A stretch of 64,000 bases of DNA, taken from positions 50,086-114,085 of the forward strand of contig BNCN01000012.1 in assembly GCA_014656495.1 (NCBI GenBank), given 5' to 3'. The notes under the pieces were generated by a model, which searched no databases, had not been told where the DNA came from, and saw nothing but the letters and a program-made list of their open reading frames with translations. The translations under genes and the position numbers were made by a program. Within the stretch, counting starts at the first letter, position 1, and each line of letters begins with the position of its first letter. The stretch comes from Comamonas sp. KCTC 72670 (GTDB lineage Bacteria > Myxococcota > Myxococcia > Myxococcales > Myxococcaceae). Below, in pieces: positions 35,174 to 46,269 of the stretch.

Positions 35174-37321
35174 ATGAAACATCCCGTGGCCGCCGCCCTT
35201 CTCAGACATCTCCTCCTCGCCACCTCCGTCGCGCTCCTGCTGACCGCGGGCTGCGCCACCACCAATGCGCCGCCCCCCTCGGGCCCCAAGGTCACCGCCT
35301 TGGACATCCAGGGCACGGACCAGGTGAGCGAGGGCGCCATCAAGGACCGCATCCTCACCACCGCGACGCCCTTCTGGGGCTTCTGGCCCTTCGGAGGTCC
35401 CAGCTACTTCGACGCCAACGCGTGGCAGGCGGACCTGCGCCGCATCGAGCGGTACTACCAGGCCCAGGGCTACTACCAGGCCCAGGTGGTCAACGCCGAG
35501 GTGAAGCCGGATGGCGACGACAAGGTCGCCATCGACATCCAGGTGCAGGAGGGCGAGCCCACCCACATCGGCGCAATCCAGGTGACGGGCCTGGACACCC
35601 TGCCGGAGGAGGTGCGCGAGGAGCACAGCAAGTACGTGCTGGACGACCTGCCCCTGCGGGAAGGCGCCATCTTCAAGGAGGAGGCCTGGGAGGAGACGAA
35701 GACGCGGGTCCAGCAGCGGCTGCGCGAGCTGGCCTATGCCGAGGCGGAGGTCGACGGCGAGGTGCAGGTGGACGTGGACACCCGCAAGGCCCTCGTGCGG
35801 CTCAACACCCGGCCCGGCATCCGCTACCGCTTCGGCAACACCTTCGTCGCCACCGACGCCAACCCGCAGGTGCCCCCGCGCCGCATCATCGAGCAGGTGA
35901 CGGGCGCGCTGAAGAAGGGGGACTGGTACAGCGAGACGGCGCTGGCCAACGCCCAGGCGCGCGTCTTCCGCATGGGCGTGTTCGGCGCGGTGAAGGTGAA
36001 CCGCGGCGCGCCGGACCGGGAGACGGGCACGGTGCCGGTGGTGGTGGACGTGCGCGAGGCGCCCTTCCGCTCGGTGCGGCTGGGCGGCGGTCTGGGCGTG
36101 GACGCGGCCCGGCAGGAGGCGCGCGTGGTGGGCGAGTGGACGCACCGCAACTTCGGCGGCGGCCTGCGCCGCTTCACCGTCCGCGGCCGGCTGGGCTACG
36201 CTTTCATCCCCAACGTCCTCAACTGGAACAAGGACGGGCCCGTCTTCGACGTCACCGCCGAATACGAGCAGCCGCGCTTCCTCTTCCGGGACCTGCGGGC
36301 GCAGAACTCGCTCACGGTGGAGAAGGGCCTGGAGCAGGCCTATGACTTCTGGGGCGGCCGGCTCCAGACGGGTGTCATCTGGCAGCCGCACCCCGACTTC
36401 TCCATCTTCCCCTCGTACAACCTCCAGGTGTACCGGCTCACCGGCCGCGTCAGCGCCGACGCCCGCGTGCCGCCCATCGTCCTGGGCTGCGGCGCGGGCC
36501 AGGAGCAGTGCAACACGGCGCTCAGCTTCCTGGAGCTGGCCTTCACCTGGGACCGCCGCGACGACGTCATCGAGCCGCGCGACGGCTACTACGTCGCCTT
36601 CTCCATCCAGAAGGGCGGCGGCAAGCTCCTCCGGGGTGACTTCAACTACATCCGCCTGCTGCCCGACCTGCGCGCCTACCGCTCTTTCGGCGCGGACAAG
36701 CGCTTCATCCTGGCCGCGAAGGTCCGCGCGGGCACGCTGAACCCCGCGGACGGCCAGAGCTCCATCGTCACCCGCTTCTTCTCCGGCGGCGGCACGTTCA
36801 TGCGCGGCTTCAACAGCCAGCGCCTGTCCCCCATGGCGGCCCTGCAGCGCACGGGGGAGGACCTGGACGGCGACGGGATTCCGGACCCCGTCCAGGACCA
36901 GGAGTGGAACACCGTGCCCGTGGGCGGCAACAGCCTCTTCGAGACCTCCCTCGAGATGCGCTACCAGGTCTCGGAGAGCGTGATGGTGGCCGCCTTCTAT
37001 GACTCCGGCCTCGTGGGCGTGGAGAGCTTCGCCAGCGCGAACCGGCCCAAGCTCTTCGGCCCGCAGCACTACCATGCCCTGGGCATGGGCCTGCGCTACC
37101 TGACGGTGGTGGGGCCCATCCGCCTGGACATCGCCCGTCGATTGAACATCGGCGGGGGATTGCCCGTCTCCACCCCGGGGTACATCTATCCCGAAGCGGG
37201 AGGCTGTTTCGGCATTGGGAGCCGGTGGCGGCCCTCCGGCCCGACCACGCCCAGCGGCGCCTTCGCGGGCGCGCCGGATGGGCAGTGCGCGCTGCACCTG
37301 TCGATTGGAGAGGCGTTTTGA
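35174..37321 (+). CDS. Omp85 family outer-membrane protein, TamA-like
   Basis: 715 residues. A signal peptide ends in LLTAGC, so the precursor carries a lipobox, rare for an Omp85 protein. POTRA domains follow (about 40-330; VTALDIQGTDQVSEGAIKD, HIGAIQVTGLDTLPE, IRYRFGNTFVA), then the beta-barrel with the lid-lock motif FSGGGTFMRGFNSQRL. Directly after it, overlapping the stop, is TamB, so the pair is read as a TamA-TamB translocation and assembly module. It would be an outer-membrane pore guiding phospholipid or barrel proteins. Start ATG 35174. Confidence 0.9.
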   Translation: MKHPVAAALLRHLLLATSVALLLTAGCATTNAPPPSGPKVTALDIQGTDQVSEGAIKDRILTTATPFWGFWPFGGPSYFDANAWQADLRRIERYYQAQGYYQAQVVNAEVKPDGDDKVAIDIQVQEGEPTHIGAIQVTGLDTLPEEVREEHSKYVLDDLPLREGAIFKEEAWEETKTRVQQRLRELAYAEAEVDGEVQVDVDTRKALVRLNTRPGIRYRFGNTFVATDANPQVPPRRIIEQVTGALKKGDWYSETALANAQARVFRMGVFGAVKVNRGAPDRETGTVPVVVDVREAPFRSVRLGGGLGVDAARQEARVVGEWTHRNFGGGLRRFTVRGRLGYAFIPNVLNWNKDGPVFDVTAEYEQPRFLFRDLRAQNSLTVEKGLEQAYDFWGGRLQTGVIWQPHPDFSIFPSYNLQVYRLTGRVSADARVPPIVLGCGAGQEQCNTALSFLELAFTWDRRDDVIEPRDGYYVAFSIQKGGGKLLRGDFNYIRLLPDLRAYRSFGADKRFILAAKVRAGTLNPADGQSSIVTRFFSGGGTFMRGFNSQRLSPMAALQRTGEDLDGDGIPDPVQDQEWNTVPVGGNSLFETSLEMRYQVSESVMVAAFYDSGLVGVESFASANRPKLFGPQHYHALGMGLRYLTVVGPIRLDIARRLNIGGGLPVSTPGYIYPEAGGCFGIGSRWRPSGPTTPSGAFAGAPDGQCALHLSIGEAF

Positions 37322-40300
37322 CGGAATCCACCTCGAACGCCTCGCCGCCGCCCCCTCCGCCTCGCCGCCGCGCGCGGTGGGGCCGCCGCGTGCTGTGGGG
37401 CCTGCTGGGGCTGGTGGGCCTCATCGTGCTCCTCGTCGCGGGCGCGCTCGTCTTCGCCACCACGCCGCGCGGCGAAGCGTTCCTCGTGGAGAAGGGCCTC
37501 GCGCTCGCCAACGAGCAGTTCTCCGGCCGCCTGGAGCTGGGCCGCCTGGACCTGTCCCTGGGCGGCGTCATCCTGGAGGACCTCAAGCTGTACGACCCCG
37601 AAGGCGAGCTGGTGGCGGAAATCGCCCGGGTGGACGTGCGCGCGCGGCTGGCGGGGCTCGTGCGTCAACACGTGGACCTGCCCTCCGCGCGCATCGAACG
37701 GCCGCGCCTGTACCTGGCGCAGGATGAACGCGGCCTCAACCTCACCCGCGCGCTGGAGCCCCGCACGCCCAGCCCGGAGAAGCCGCCGTCCGGCCGGGGC
37801 TCGCTGGTGCTGGACCTGCGCGAGCTCGTCCTCCAAGACGGGTATGTCGACTTCCGGCAGGAGCTGCCCGAGGGCGGCGAGCGGCAGGTGCGGCTGGAGG
37901 ATTTGGACGCCCGGGGCTCGGCCCGCTTCGCCGCCGCGACGGTGGGCGTGGGCGCGAACCTGGACGCCACGGCCCAGCTCACGCGGCCCGTGACCGGCCC
38001 GGTGAAGCTGAACCTGAAGGCCCGCGGCGAGGAGAACGCCTTCCAGGGTGACGTGGGCCTGGCGCTCGCCGGCCTGCTGCTGGACGCGAGCGGCAGCGCG
38101 CAGCTCCCGCCCGAGACGCCTCCGGGCACGCCACCGGGAGATTTAAAGGCCTCGCTGGTGCTGCGCCGGCTGACGGCGCCGCCGGAGCTGCTGAAGACCT
38201 TCGTCCCCACCTGGCCGCTCCTGGTGCCGGTGTCCGCCGAGGGCACCGCCGGGCTGGACGGCGACGCGGCCCAGGTGGACGTGTCCGCCAAGGCGGCCAG
38301 CGCCACGTTGTCCGTGAAGGGCGGCCTGGACCTGGAGCGGATGATGACGGACGGCCTCGCCGTAAAGGCCCGGGACGTGGACCTGTCCGAGCTGATGGCC
38401 CAGGGCCCCAAGACGCGCATCTCCGCGGACCTGGACGCCAAGGGCGGCGGCACCAGCCTCGAGTCCGCCGAGGGCGAGGTGAAGCTCACCGTCTCCCCTT
38501 CCGAATACCTGGGACAGCCGCTGGGCCCGGTGGAGCTGGAGGCCAGCGCGAAGGAAGGCCGCTATTCGCTGATGCGGCTGCGCATGCTCGCCCCGGGCGT
38601 GGCGTTGCAGGCCAAAGGACACGGCACGGCCGAGTCCATCCAACTGAACGGCGGGCTCACCGCGGGCAACCTCGCCCTGCTGTCGCAGATGCTGGCGAAG
38701 CTGATGCCGGGCACGGTGGCGCCCATGGCGGGCAACGGCACCCTGGACTTCTCCGTGAAGGGGCCGCTGCGCACGCCCGCCGTGAAGGTCGACGGCGGCT
38801 TCCCCGCGCTGCGCTACGGCGACGTGGTGGCGCAGGACCTCGCGTTGAAGCTGGAGATGCCCAACGCCACCCAGCCGCTCACCTCCAACGCCACGCTGGT
38901 GGTGGCCCGGCTGCGCGCGGGCGGACGCGACCTGCGGGATGTCGCCGTCACGCTGGCCACGCAGGAGCGCAACCTGGACGCCAGCGTGCGCGTCCAGGGC
39001 GACGCCGAGCTGGGCCTCACGATGAAGGGCCAGGTGGACAAGAACGGCCAGGGCCTGGGCATCCGGGAGCTGGCGCTGTTCTGGCCCGAGGCCACCTGGA
39101 CGCTCCAGCAGCCCACGCACGTGGGCTTCGGTGGCGGCAACGTCGAGGTGGCCCCGCCGCTGGTGCTCGCGTCGGAGGGCCAGACGCTGTCGCTGCAGGG
39201 CTCGATGCGCGGCCAGCGCATCGCGGCGCGCGTGGAGCTGGGCGCCTTCGACCTGGCACGGCTGCCGGCCGCCTTCGTCCCGGAGTCGCTGGGCCTGGGT
39301 GGCACGCTGACGGGCCATGCCGCCGCCAGCGGGACGATGGCCCGCCCCGACGCGGAGGTGGACATCCGGCTGGAGGATGGCCGCGCGCAAGGGTACGAGG
39401 GCCTCCAGTCGGAGCTGAAGGCGCGCTACGTGAAGGACCGCGCCACCGGAACGCTGACGGCCGGGCTGCCCGTGGCGCGGCTCGCCGCCGAGTTCGACGT
39501 GCCCGTGCAGGCCGTCCTCAAGCGCCGCCGCGACACGCTGTCCCTGCGCGTGAATCTGGAGTCGCTGGACGTGGCCGGGGTGATGAAGCTCGCGGGCCAG
39601 CCCGAGAGCGCTAGCGGCAAGCTGGCGGGCACGCTGACCGTGGAGGGCTCCGCGCGCGACCCGCTGCTGGACTTGACCCTACGCGGCCAGGACGTGCGCT
39701 ACGAGGTGCCGCCTCCGGGCTTCTCGCTCCCGAAGCCGCTGGCCTTCGAGCTGCGCGCCGTCTCCAACCGCGAGGACCAGAAGCTGTCCGCGCGCCTGGA
39801 CGTGCAGGGCCTCAGCCCGCAGACCTACGTGGCCGTGCGCACGCCCTACACCCTGGGCGGGCTGATAACGCAGCCGCCCACGCCGGACGAGGTCTTCTCG
39901 ACGGTGCTCGGCGTGGAAGCCCGCGTCACGGAGCTGCCCCTCACGCTTCTGCAAGGCATGAGCGGCGTGCAGCAGCCGGGCGGCACCGTGTCGGCGCAGC
40001 TCGACTTCGAGGGCTCCGTCCTGGTGCCCCAGGCGACGCTGCGCGTGAAGGCGGACGCCGTGACGATGAACGGGCTGCCGCCCATGAACGGCCAGCTCAG
40101 CGTCGTGGGCAACGAGCGCGACGTGAAGCTGACCCTGGCCGCGCAGCGCCAGGACGGCCCGCTGGCCCAGCTGACGGCCAGGCTGGACGCGCCGCTGGGC
40201 GCGCTCCAGGACCGCGAGGTGTACGGCCACATCCCGTTCGACATCGTGGGCCGCGTCGGTCCGGTGCCGCTCCAGGAGCTGCCCGGCCTGGCCACGCCCC

Positions 40301-42063
40301 CCGCCGCCGTGGCGCGGGGCGCGCCGCCTCCGGAAGGTGGCCGGTCCAAGGGCATCCAGGGCGTGCTGGCCATGGAGCTGGGCGCCCGGGGCACCCTGGA
40401 CACACCCCAATTGGAGCTCACCGCGGGCGTGCAGGGCCTGGGCATGGGCAACACGGGCCTGGGCCAGGTGCGGCTGAACTACGCGTACAAGGACACCCGC
40501 TCCCGCTTCGACCTGCTGTTCACCGAGCCCGGCGGCGGCACCCTGCTGGTGAACGGCGGCCTGGGCATGGACGTATCGCTGCCCGCCATCACCCGGGGCC
40601 TCCAGACGGACACCGCCCCCGTGGAGGTGGCGCTCAAGGCCCGCGACTTCAACCCGGCCTTCCTGTCCGGCACCGTGGAGATGCTGCGCAGCATCGGCGG
40701 CATCCTCCAGGCGGACGCCAGCCTCGCGGGGACCCTGGGCAAGCCCACCTTCAACGGGAGCCTGGAGTGGAAGGACGGCAAGCTGGGGGTGATGGGCATG
40801 GGCGAGTACCGCGACATCCAGCTCGCCCTGAAGGCCAGCCGGGAGTCGCTCGCCATCACCACGCTGTCGGCGAACGCGGGCAACGGCTGGATGCGCCTCA
40901 ACTCGCCGCTGACCGCGGTGCGCAACGTCCGCGGTGAGTACGACGTGTCGAGCCCCGGTACCTCCGACCCGCCGCTGGTGCTGCGCAACTTCCCCATCAT
41001 CGTCGACGACCAGCTCATGGCGCTGGTGAGCCTGCGCGGCAAGGTGGAGGGCACCGTCTCTCCGCGCCTCATCAACCTGCGCAACGTCGCCATCCCCGAG
41101 GCCACCATCGAGCTGCCGGAGGCCAAGCGCAAGGACTTGCAGCCGCTGGAGCGGCCCGGCGACGTGGTGCTCGTGCGCAACGGCGAGCCATTGGACCGCA
41201 AGAAGCGCAAGGAGGCCCAGACGCCTCCGGCCGCCGCGCCCGGCACCGCGCAAGGGGGCGGCGGGCCTCCCGCGGAGGGCGCCGCGGCCGCGAAGGCGGG
41301 GACGGAGGAGTCCGAGTCACGGCCCATGGTCGTCTGGATGAACGTGAACGCGCCCAGGAACCTCTGGGTGAAGGGCTCGGACATCAACGCGGAGCTGGGG
41401 CTGTCCGACGACTTCCGCGTCGAATACACGGACGTGGCGCGCCTGTTCGGCGAGGTGCGCGTGCTGCGCGGACGCGTGGACGTGCTCGGCCGCCGCTTCG
41501 ACATCCAGCGCGACAGCCAGGTGCGCTTCACGGGCCCGCCCGCGACGCCGTACATCAACGTCACCGCCGAGCACCGCAACGACAACGCCCAGGTCACCGT
41601 GTTCGTCACCATCCGGGGACAGGGGCGCGAAATCACGCTCAAGCCCACCAGTGACCCGCCGCTGCCGGAGTCGGAAATCTACACGCTGCTGGCCACCGGC
41701 CGGCGCACGCTGGAGCGCGGCTCGGGTGCGTCCATGAACGCCAGCGCCCAGGCTGCGTCCGTGGTGGGCTCGCTGGTCGCCAACGAGGCCCGCAAGGCCC
41801 TGGCGGCGAAGCTGCCCCTGGACGTCGTCTCCATCGAGGCCGGTGACTCCGGCATCGCGGGCACCAAGCTGGAGGTCGGCACGTACGTGACGGACAAAAT
41901 CTACGTCGGCTACACCGGCCGGGTGGGCGCCAACCTCCAGCAGGGCGAGAACGCCAACGCGGTGCGCTTCGAATACCAGCTCGGCACGCGCTGGAGCCTG
42001 GAAGGCCAGTACGGCGACGCGCGCTCCGGCGGCCTGGACCTCATCTGGACCAACCAGTACTGA
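37318..42063 (+). CDS. tamB: TamB/DUF490 family translocation and assembly protein
   Basis: 1581 residues. One N-terminal membrane anchor (about 20-42) is followed by a very long repetitive beta-rich AsmA/TamB body (LRMLAPGVALQAKGHG, LTVEGSARDPLLDLTLRGQ and similar), the kind that forms a hydrophobic groove spanning the periplasm. The C-terminal 200 residues are the DUF490 domain (VLRGRVDVLGRRFDI, TAEHRNDNAQVTVFV, YTLLATGRRTLE), ending in a barrel-like aromatic tail IWTNQY. The TTG start overlaps the TamA-like stop (TTGA) with GGAGAGG upstream; a much longer in-frame extension overlaps TamA and is discarded. A Pro/Ala/Gly-rich spacer lies near residue 1300. The gene is followed by a bidirectional terminator. 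Confidence 0.92.
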   Translation: MTESTSNASPPPPPPRRRARWGRRVLWGLLGLVGLIVLLVAGALVFATTPRGEAFLVEKGLALANEQFSGRLELGRLDLSLGGVILEDLKLYDPEGELVAEIARVDVRARLAGLVRQHVDLPSARIERPRLYLAQDERGLNLTRALEPRTPSPEKPPSGRGSLVLDLRELVLQDGYVDFRQELPEGGERQVRLEDLDARGSARFAAATVGVGANLDATAQLTRPVTGPVKLNLKARGEENAFQGDVGLALAGLLLDASGSAQLPPETPPGTPPGDLKASLVLRRLTAPPELLKTFVPTWPLLVPVSAEGTAGLDGDAAQVDVSAKAASATLSVKGGLDLERMMTDGLAVKARDVDLSELMAQGPKTRISADLDAKGGGTSLESAEGEVKLTVSPSEYLGQPLGPVELEASAKEGRYSLMRLRMLAPGVALQAKGHGTAESIQLNGGLTAGNLALLSQMLAKLMPGTVAPMAGNGTLDFSVKGPLRTPAVKVDGGFPALRYGDVVAQDLALKLEMPNATQPLTSNATLVVARLRAGGRDLRDVAVTLATQERNLDASVRVQGDAELGLTMKGQVDKNGQGLGIRELALFWPEATWTLQQPTHVGFGGGNVEVAPPLVLASEGQTLSLQGSMRGQRIAARVELGAFDLARLPAAFVPESLGLGGTLTGHAAASGTMARPDAEVDIRLEDGRAQGYEGLQSELKARYVKDRATGTLTAGLPVARLAAEFDVPVQAVLKRRRDTLSLRVNLESLDVAGVMKLAGQPESASGKLAGTLTVEGSARDPLLDLTLRGQDVRYEVPPPGFSLPKPLAFELRAVSNREDQKLSARLDVQGLSPQTYVAVRTPYTLGGLITQPPTPDEVFSTVLGVEARVTELPLTLLQGMSGVQQPGGTVSAQLDFEGSVLVPQATLRVKADAVTMNGLPPMNGQLSVVGNERDVKLTLAAQRQDGPLAQLTARLDAPLGALQDREVYGHIPFDIVGRVGPVPLQELPGLATPPAAVARGAPPPEGGRSKGIQGVLAMELGARGTLDTPQLELTAGVQGLGMGNTGLGQVRLNYAYKDTRSRFDLLFTEPGGGTLLVNGGLGMDVSLPAITRGLQTDTAPVEVALKARDFNPAFLSGTVEMLRSIGGILQADASLAGTLGKPTFNGSLEWKDGKLGVMGMGEYRDIQLALKASRESLAITTLSANAGNGWMRLNSPLTAVRNVRGEYDVSSPGTSDPPLVLRNFPIIVDDQLMALVSLRGKVEGTVSPRLINLRNVAIPEATIELPEAKRKDLQPLERPGDVVLVRNGEPLDRKKRKEAQTPPAAAPGTAQGGGGPPAEGAAAAKAGTEESESRPMVVWMNVNAPRNLWVKGSDINAELGLSDDFRVEYTDVARLFGEVRVLRGRVDVLGRRFDIQRDSQVRFTGPPATPYINVTAEHRNDNAQVTVFVTIRGQGREITLKPTSDPPLPESEIYTLLATGRRTLERGSGASMNASAQAASVVGSLVANEARKALAAKLPLDVVSIEAGDSGIAGTKLEVGTYVTDKIYVGYTGRVGANLQQGENANAVRFEYQLGTRWSLEGQYGDARSGGLDLIWTNQY

Positions 42064-42088
42064 GGCCCGTGCCCACCGCGACACGGCG

Positions 42089-42114
42089 GGCGCCCGTCCT
42101 TCCGAACGGGCGCC
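42089..42114. terminator. Bidirectional hairpin between tamB and lipoprotein gene
   Basis: 9-bp stem GGCGCCCGT/ACGGGCGCC with loop CCTTCCGA, in the 66-base gap between the convergent stop codons. Confidence 0.55.
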
Positions 42115-42129
42115 GCCGCGCGTCGTGAA

Positions 42130-43176
42130 TCAGAGGCCGTACATCGCGAAGCAGGAGCCCGCGGGGCCCGCGCCGGAGCTGGGCGCGGACGGCGCGCTCA
42201 ACCACGCGCTGCCGGAGCCGCACTGGTGCCACTGCCGGTCCCCGGTGGACTGCACGCAGGTGCGCGGCGGCACCGAGCGGCCCAGCGTGGCGGACGGGCA
42301 CCACCCGTAGGACACGGTGCAGTTCGTGGGCTGGGCGGTGCTGCCGGACGTGAAGGCCCCGGACTGGCACTGTCGCCACATGGCGTCGGACGAGCTCTGC
42401 ACGCAGCCCAGCTCGGGCACGTCCGCGCCGGCCGTCTCGGAGAAGCAACCCGCGGCGGAGCCCCAGGCATAGGCGGACGCGTAGCGGTGGTAGACGACGG
42501 CCACCAGCGACGAGCCGCCCACCGTGGTCCGGCCGCACTGGAGGGCATACGCGCCCACCCACGGCGTATACGTGTAGAGCGCCGCCGTCGCCTTGTTCGC
42601 CGGACGCACCGAGCACGGGTCGGACGTGGACTTCAGCACGCCCACGCGCCAGCCGGAGACGGTGGGCCGCCCCGCGTCCAGGTCCGTCAGGTAGCCGCGC
42701 AGCTTCTTGGCGGAGCAGTCAATCTGCTTGCCGAAGCCCACGTATTGCGCGTCACAGCCGCTGGTGTCCGGACAGCCACAGCCGGTGGCCTTCGCCAGGT
42801 TGTTGGAGGTGCCGCTCTGGATGAGGCTGGACTCCACCTGGATGCGGGCCAGCATGTAGAGCGGGCTGATGCCAAACGCCTTGGAGCGCTCGACGATGAG
42901 CGCGGCGGCCGTCTTGTTGCTGAACGCCGGGTCCCGGTAGGTCGCCAGGAACGAGCGGTTCTGCTGGAGGAAGGCCTGCACCTGCGCGGTGGTGATCCAT
43001 TGGCCACCGGTGATGTCGGTGTCCTCCAGCAGCCGGTGCATGTCGTACTTCGTCGTGGCCTCCAGCAGCACCTGACCCGTCAGCTCGTCGATGACAGGCT
43101 CTTCCTGCGCGTCGATGGGACCACAGCCCGCCGCCACCAGCGCGGGCACCAGCAACAACCACAATCGCGTCTTCAT
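42130..43176 (-). CDS. Lipoprotein with lysozyme-like domain and paired Cys repeats
   Basis: 348 residues. Lipobox VAAGC (Cys about 18). Residues 70-230 resemble a lysozyme/glucosaminidase-type fold: ARIQVESSLIQSGTSN with a candidate catalytic Glu, then CGCPDTSGC and LVAVVYHRYASAYA. The tail has two copies of the motif C-V-Q-S-x-x-D-x-x-W-x-Q-C (CVQSSSDAMWRQC and CVQSTGDRQWHQC) about 45 residues apart. It probably acts on peptidoglycan or a similar polymer; the reaction is not certain. The start ATG 43176 precedes the AT-rich divergent region. Confidence 0.72.
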   Translation of the reverse strand: MKTRLWLLLVPALVAAGCGPIDAQEEPVIDELTGQVLLEATTKYDMHRLLEDTDITGGQWITTAQVQAFLQQNRSFLATYRDPAFSNKTAAALIVERSKAFGISPLYMLARIQVESSLIQSGTSNNLAKATGCGCPDTSGCDAQYVGFGKQIDCSAKKLRGYLTDLDAGRPTVSGWRVGVLKSTSDPCSVRPANKATAALYTYTPWVGAYALQCGRTTVGGSSLVAVVYHRYASAYAWGSAAGCFSETAGADVPELGCVQSSSDAMWRQCQSGAFTSGSTAQPTNCTVSYGWCPSATLGRSVPPRTCVQSTGDRQWHQCGSGSAWLSAPSAPSSGAGPAGSCFAMYGL

Positions 43177-43261
43177 CGCGACCTCGGGGGATGGGCCGCG
43201 CGAACGCGGCCAGGGGGGACCCCGAGGCTCCAGCCGCGAGTCACATCATTCAAGGATTTCT

Positions 43262-43272
43262 CATTTTAAATG
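43262..43272. promoter_or_regulatory. AT-rich palindrome in the divergent promoter region
   Basis: CATTTTAAATG, 5-bp arms around T, in the 177-base gap between two divergent envelope genes. The surrounding bases 43245-43290 are the most AT-rich of that stretch, so a shared promoter is plausible. Confidence 0.3.
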
Positions 43273-43353
43273 CCTGGCGGATTATTCCGCCCACCCGTGT
43301 TCGTCGCGTGGCCCACACAGACGGTGCGTGGCCGCGGGAGTAGCGTGCGGGTC

Positions 43354-44685
43354 ATGAAGAACATCCATGCGCGCAAAGGGCCTCGGCGACTTCTCTCCCT
43401 GACGGTGGGCCTGCTGTTGGTGACGGGCTGCGCCAGCTCGGACGATGACGGCCAGCGGCCTCCGGGTGACGCGGGCACGCAACGGCCGGACGGTGGCGGC
43501 GGCGTGGTGGAGCCGGGGGAATGTCTCCCGGGGCCGCTCCTGACGTCGCTGGGGAAGGACCGGCTGCTGGTGGGCGCGCAGATGCAGGACGACACCGCGG
43601 CCAGCGCGCCGTTCGACCTCCACTACCTCTACATCGCGGGCGGCCTCTTCGACTCGAACAACGCCTGCACGTCGTGCAACGCGGGGTGCAGCGCGGCGGG
43701 GACTTCGTGTCAGGGCGGAGGGTGCGCGTGGTGGGGCTGCTGGCAGGACACGTCACGCCCCCCCGGCGACTACGTGCGCGGCTTCGTCTCGCGGGCCCAG
43801 GGGCGCCGGCCCGCGCAGGTCCCGCTCATCACCTACTACCAGCAGCTCCTGGGCAGCGGACGCGCGGAGGGTGAGCAGCAGCTCGGCGCGCTCAACGAGC
43901 TGGCCTTCATGCGGCGCTATCTGGCGGACTGGCGCTTCGTGTTGCAGCAGGTGGGCGACGCGCAGGCGCTCCTGCACATCGAGCCGGACCTGTGGGGCTA
44001 CATCCAGTTCTACCACGGCACCGCGAGCCGCCTGCCCGCGCAGGTGGCCAGCGCCAACGCCACGGACTGCGGCGGCATGGAGAACAACGCCGCGGGCCTG
44101 GGGCGCTGCATGATTGCCATGGCCCGCAAGTACGCGCCCAACGCGAAGGTGGGCCTGCATGCCAGCCCCTGGGCGACGCGCTACGACGTGTATCTCAACA
44201 CGAGCGCCTCCTTCGACGTCGCGGGCGAGGCGCGCAAGGTGGCCGACTTCCTCGAGCAGGTGGGCGCCCATGACACGGACTTCGTGGTGGTGGAGGCCTC
44301 CGACCGCGACGCGGGCTTCTACGAGTCCCAGGGCGAAGGCGTGTGGTGGGACGCCACCAACGCCACCCGGCCGAACTTCCATCAGGCGTTCGCCTGGGCC
44401 CGGGCCCTCTCGGAGCAGTTGAACAGGCCGAACCTGTGGTGGCAGTTGCCCGTGGGCCACATGGCCCTGCCCAACGTGAACCAGCGCTGGCGGGACAACC
44501 GCGCGGACTACTTCTTCTCGCACACGGCGGAGCTGGCCGCGGCGCACGCCATGGGCTTCTCGTTTGGCGCGGGCGAGGGGCGGCAGACGACACCGGAGAC
44601 GGATGACGGGCACCTCGTCGGCAGGGTGCGCGCCTACGCGCAGTCGGGTGGACAGGCGCCGTGCCCTCCCACGCTGGCGCCCTGA
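43354..44685 (+). CDS. Lipoprotein, predicted glycoside hydrolase-like
   Basis: 443 residues. Signal peptide with lipobox LVTGC; a Gly/Asp-rich linker follows. A 350-residue domain has aromatic and acidic clusters typical of sugar-active TIM barrels: LHYLYIAGGLFD, a Cys/Trp-rich loop (CTSCNAGC, CAWWGCW), LHIEPDLWGYIQFYHG with a candidate acidic residue, KVGLHASPWATRYD, and VVVEASDRDAGFYE. No named family is certain. Start ATG 43354 fits the signal peptide; the frame is open to 43270 without one. Convergent with the sugar dehydrogenase-like gene. Confidence 0.72.
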   Translation: MKNIHARKGPRRLLSLTVGLLLVTGCASSDDDGQRPPGDAGTQRPDGGGGVVEPGECLPGPLLTSLGKDRLLVGAQMQDDTAASAPFDLHYLYIAGGLFDSNNACTSCNAGCSAAGTSCQGGGCAWWGCWQDTSRPPGDYVRGFVSRAQGRRPAQVPLITYYQQLLGSGRAEGEQQLGALNELAFMRRYLADWRFVLQQVGDAQALLHIEPDLWGYIQFYHGTASRLPAQVASANATDCGGMENNAAGLGRCMIAMARKYAPNAKVGLHASPWATRYDVYLNTSASFDVAGEARKVADFLEQVGAHDTDFVVVEASDRDAGFYESQGEGVWWDATNATRPNFHQAFAWARALSEQLNRPNLWWQLPVGHMALPNVNQRWRDNRADYFFSHTAELAAAHAMGFSFGAGEGRQTTPETDDGHLVGRVRAYAQSGGQAPCPPTLAP

Positions 44686-44690
44686 GAAAA

Positions 44691-44709
44691 CCGGGCCCGC
44701 GCGGCCCGG
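44691..44709 (-). terminator. Rho-independent terminator of the sorbosone dehydrogenase-like gene
   Basis: 7-bp stem CCGGGCC/GGCCCGG with loop CGCGC; on the minus strand it is followed by TTTTCTC. A second hairpin GCCCTGGC/GCCAGGGC lies at 44723-44748. Confidence 0.5.
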
Positions 44710-44722
44710 CCCCTCCGGCGGC

Positions 44723-44748
44723 GCCCTGGCTCACTTTAGCGCCAGGGC
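44723..44748. terminator. Second hairpin between convergent genes
   Basis: 8-bp stem GCCCTGGC/GCCAGGGC, 10-base loop, in the same 84-base gap. Confidence 0.4.
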
Positions 44749-44769
44749 CTCACACGCGACATCACGCGG

Positions 44770-46080
<1,311 letters not shown>

Positions 46081-46218
46081 GCGCCCTCTTTACGAAGGCT
46101 CCGCCGCGCGGCGAGCCTCGAGTCCCCTCGGGTGTTGAGTGGTGAGAGGCCGGGACGGGGGTTGCTCGGTGCCTGACACCGCGGGGCCGTGGCGCGCTTC
46201 CGATTCCGCGCAGGAGTA

Positions 46219-46260
46219 ATTTTAGACCAGTGTTGCAAAGGATACACTCCTCGTGTATCC
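46219..46260 (-). promoter_or_regulatory. Promoter with operator-like inverted repeat
   Basis: On the minus strand, TAAAAT (46224-46219) fits a -10 element. Seventeen bases upstream is GTGTAT, part of the perfect inverted repeat GGATACAC/GTGTATCC (46240-46260, loop TCCTC), which would cover the -35 position. Position and direction fit the dehydrogenase gene, whose ATG is at 46080 about 140 bases downstream. Confidence 0.4.
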
Positions 46261-46269
46261 ATGACCTCA

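Noticed and set aside
37225..37317. N-terminal extension of TamB
   Set aside because: It overlaps the TamA-like gene's end; the TTG with GGAGAGG and TTGA overlap gives a normal TamB membrane anchor.
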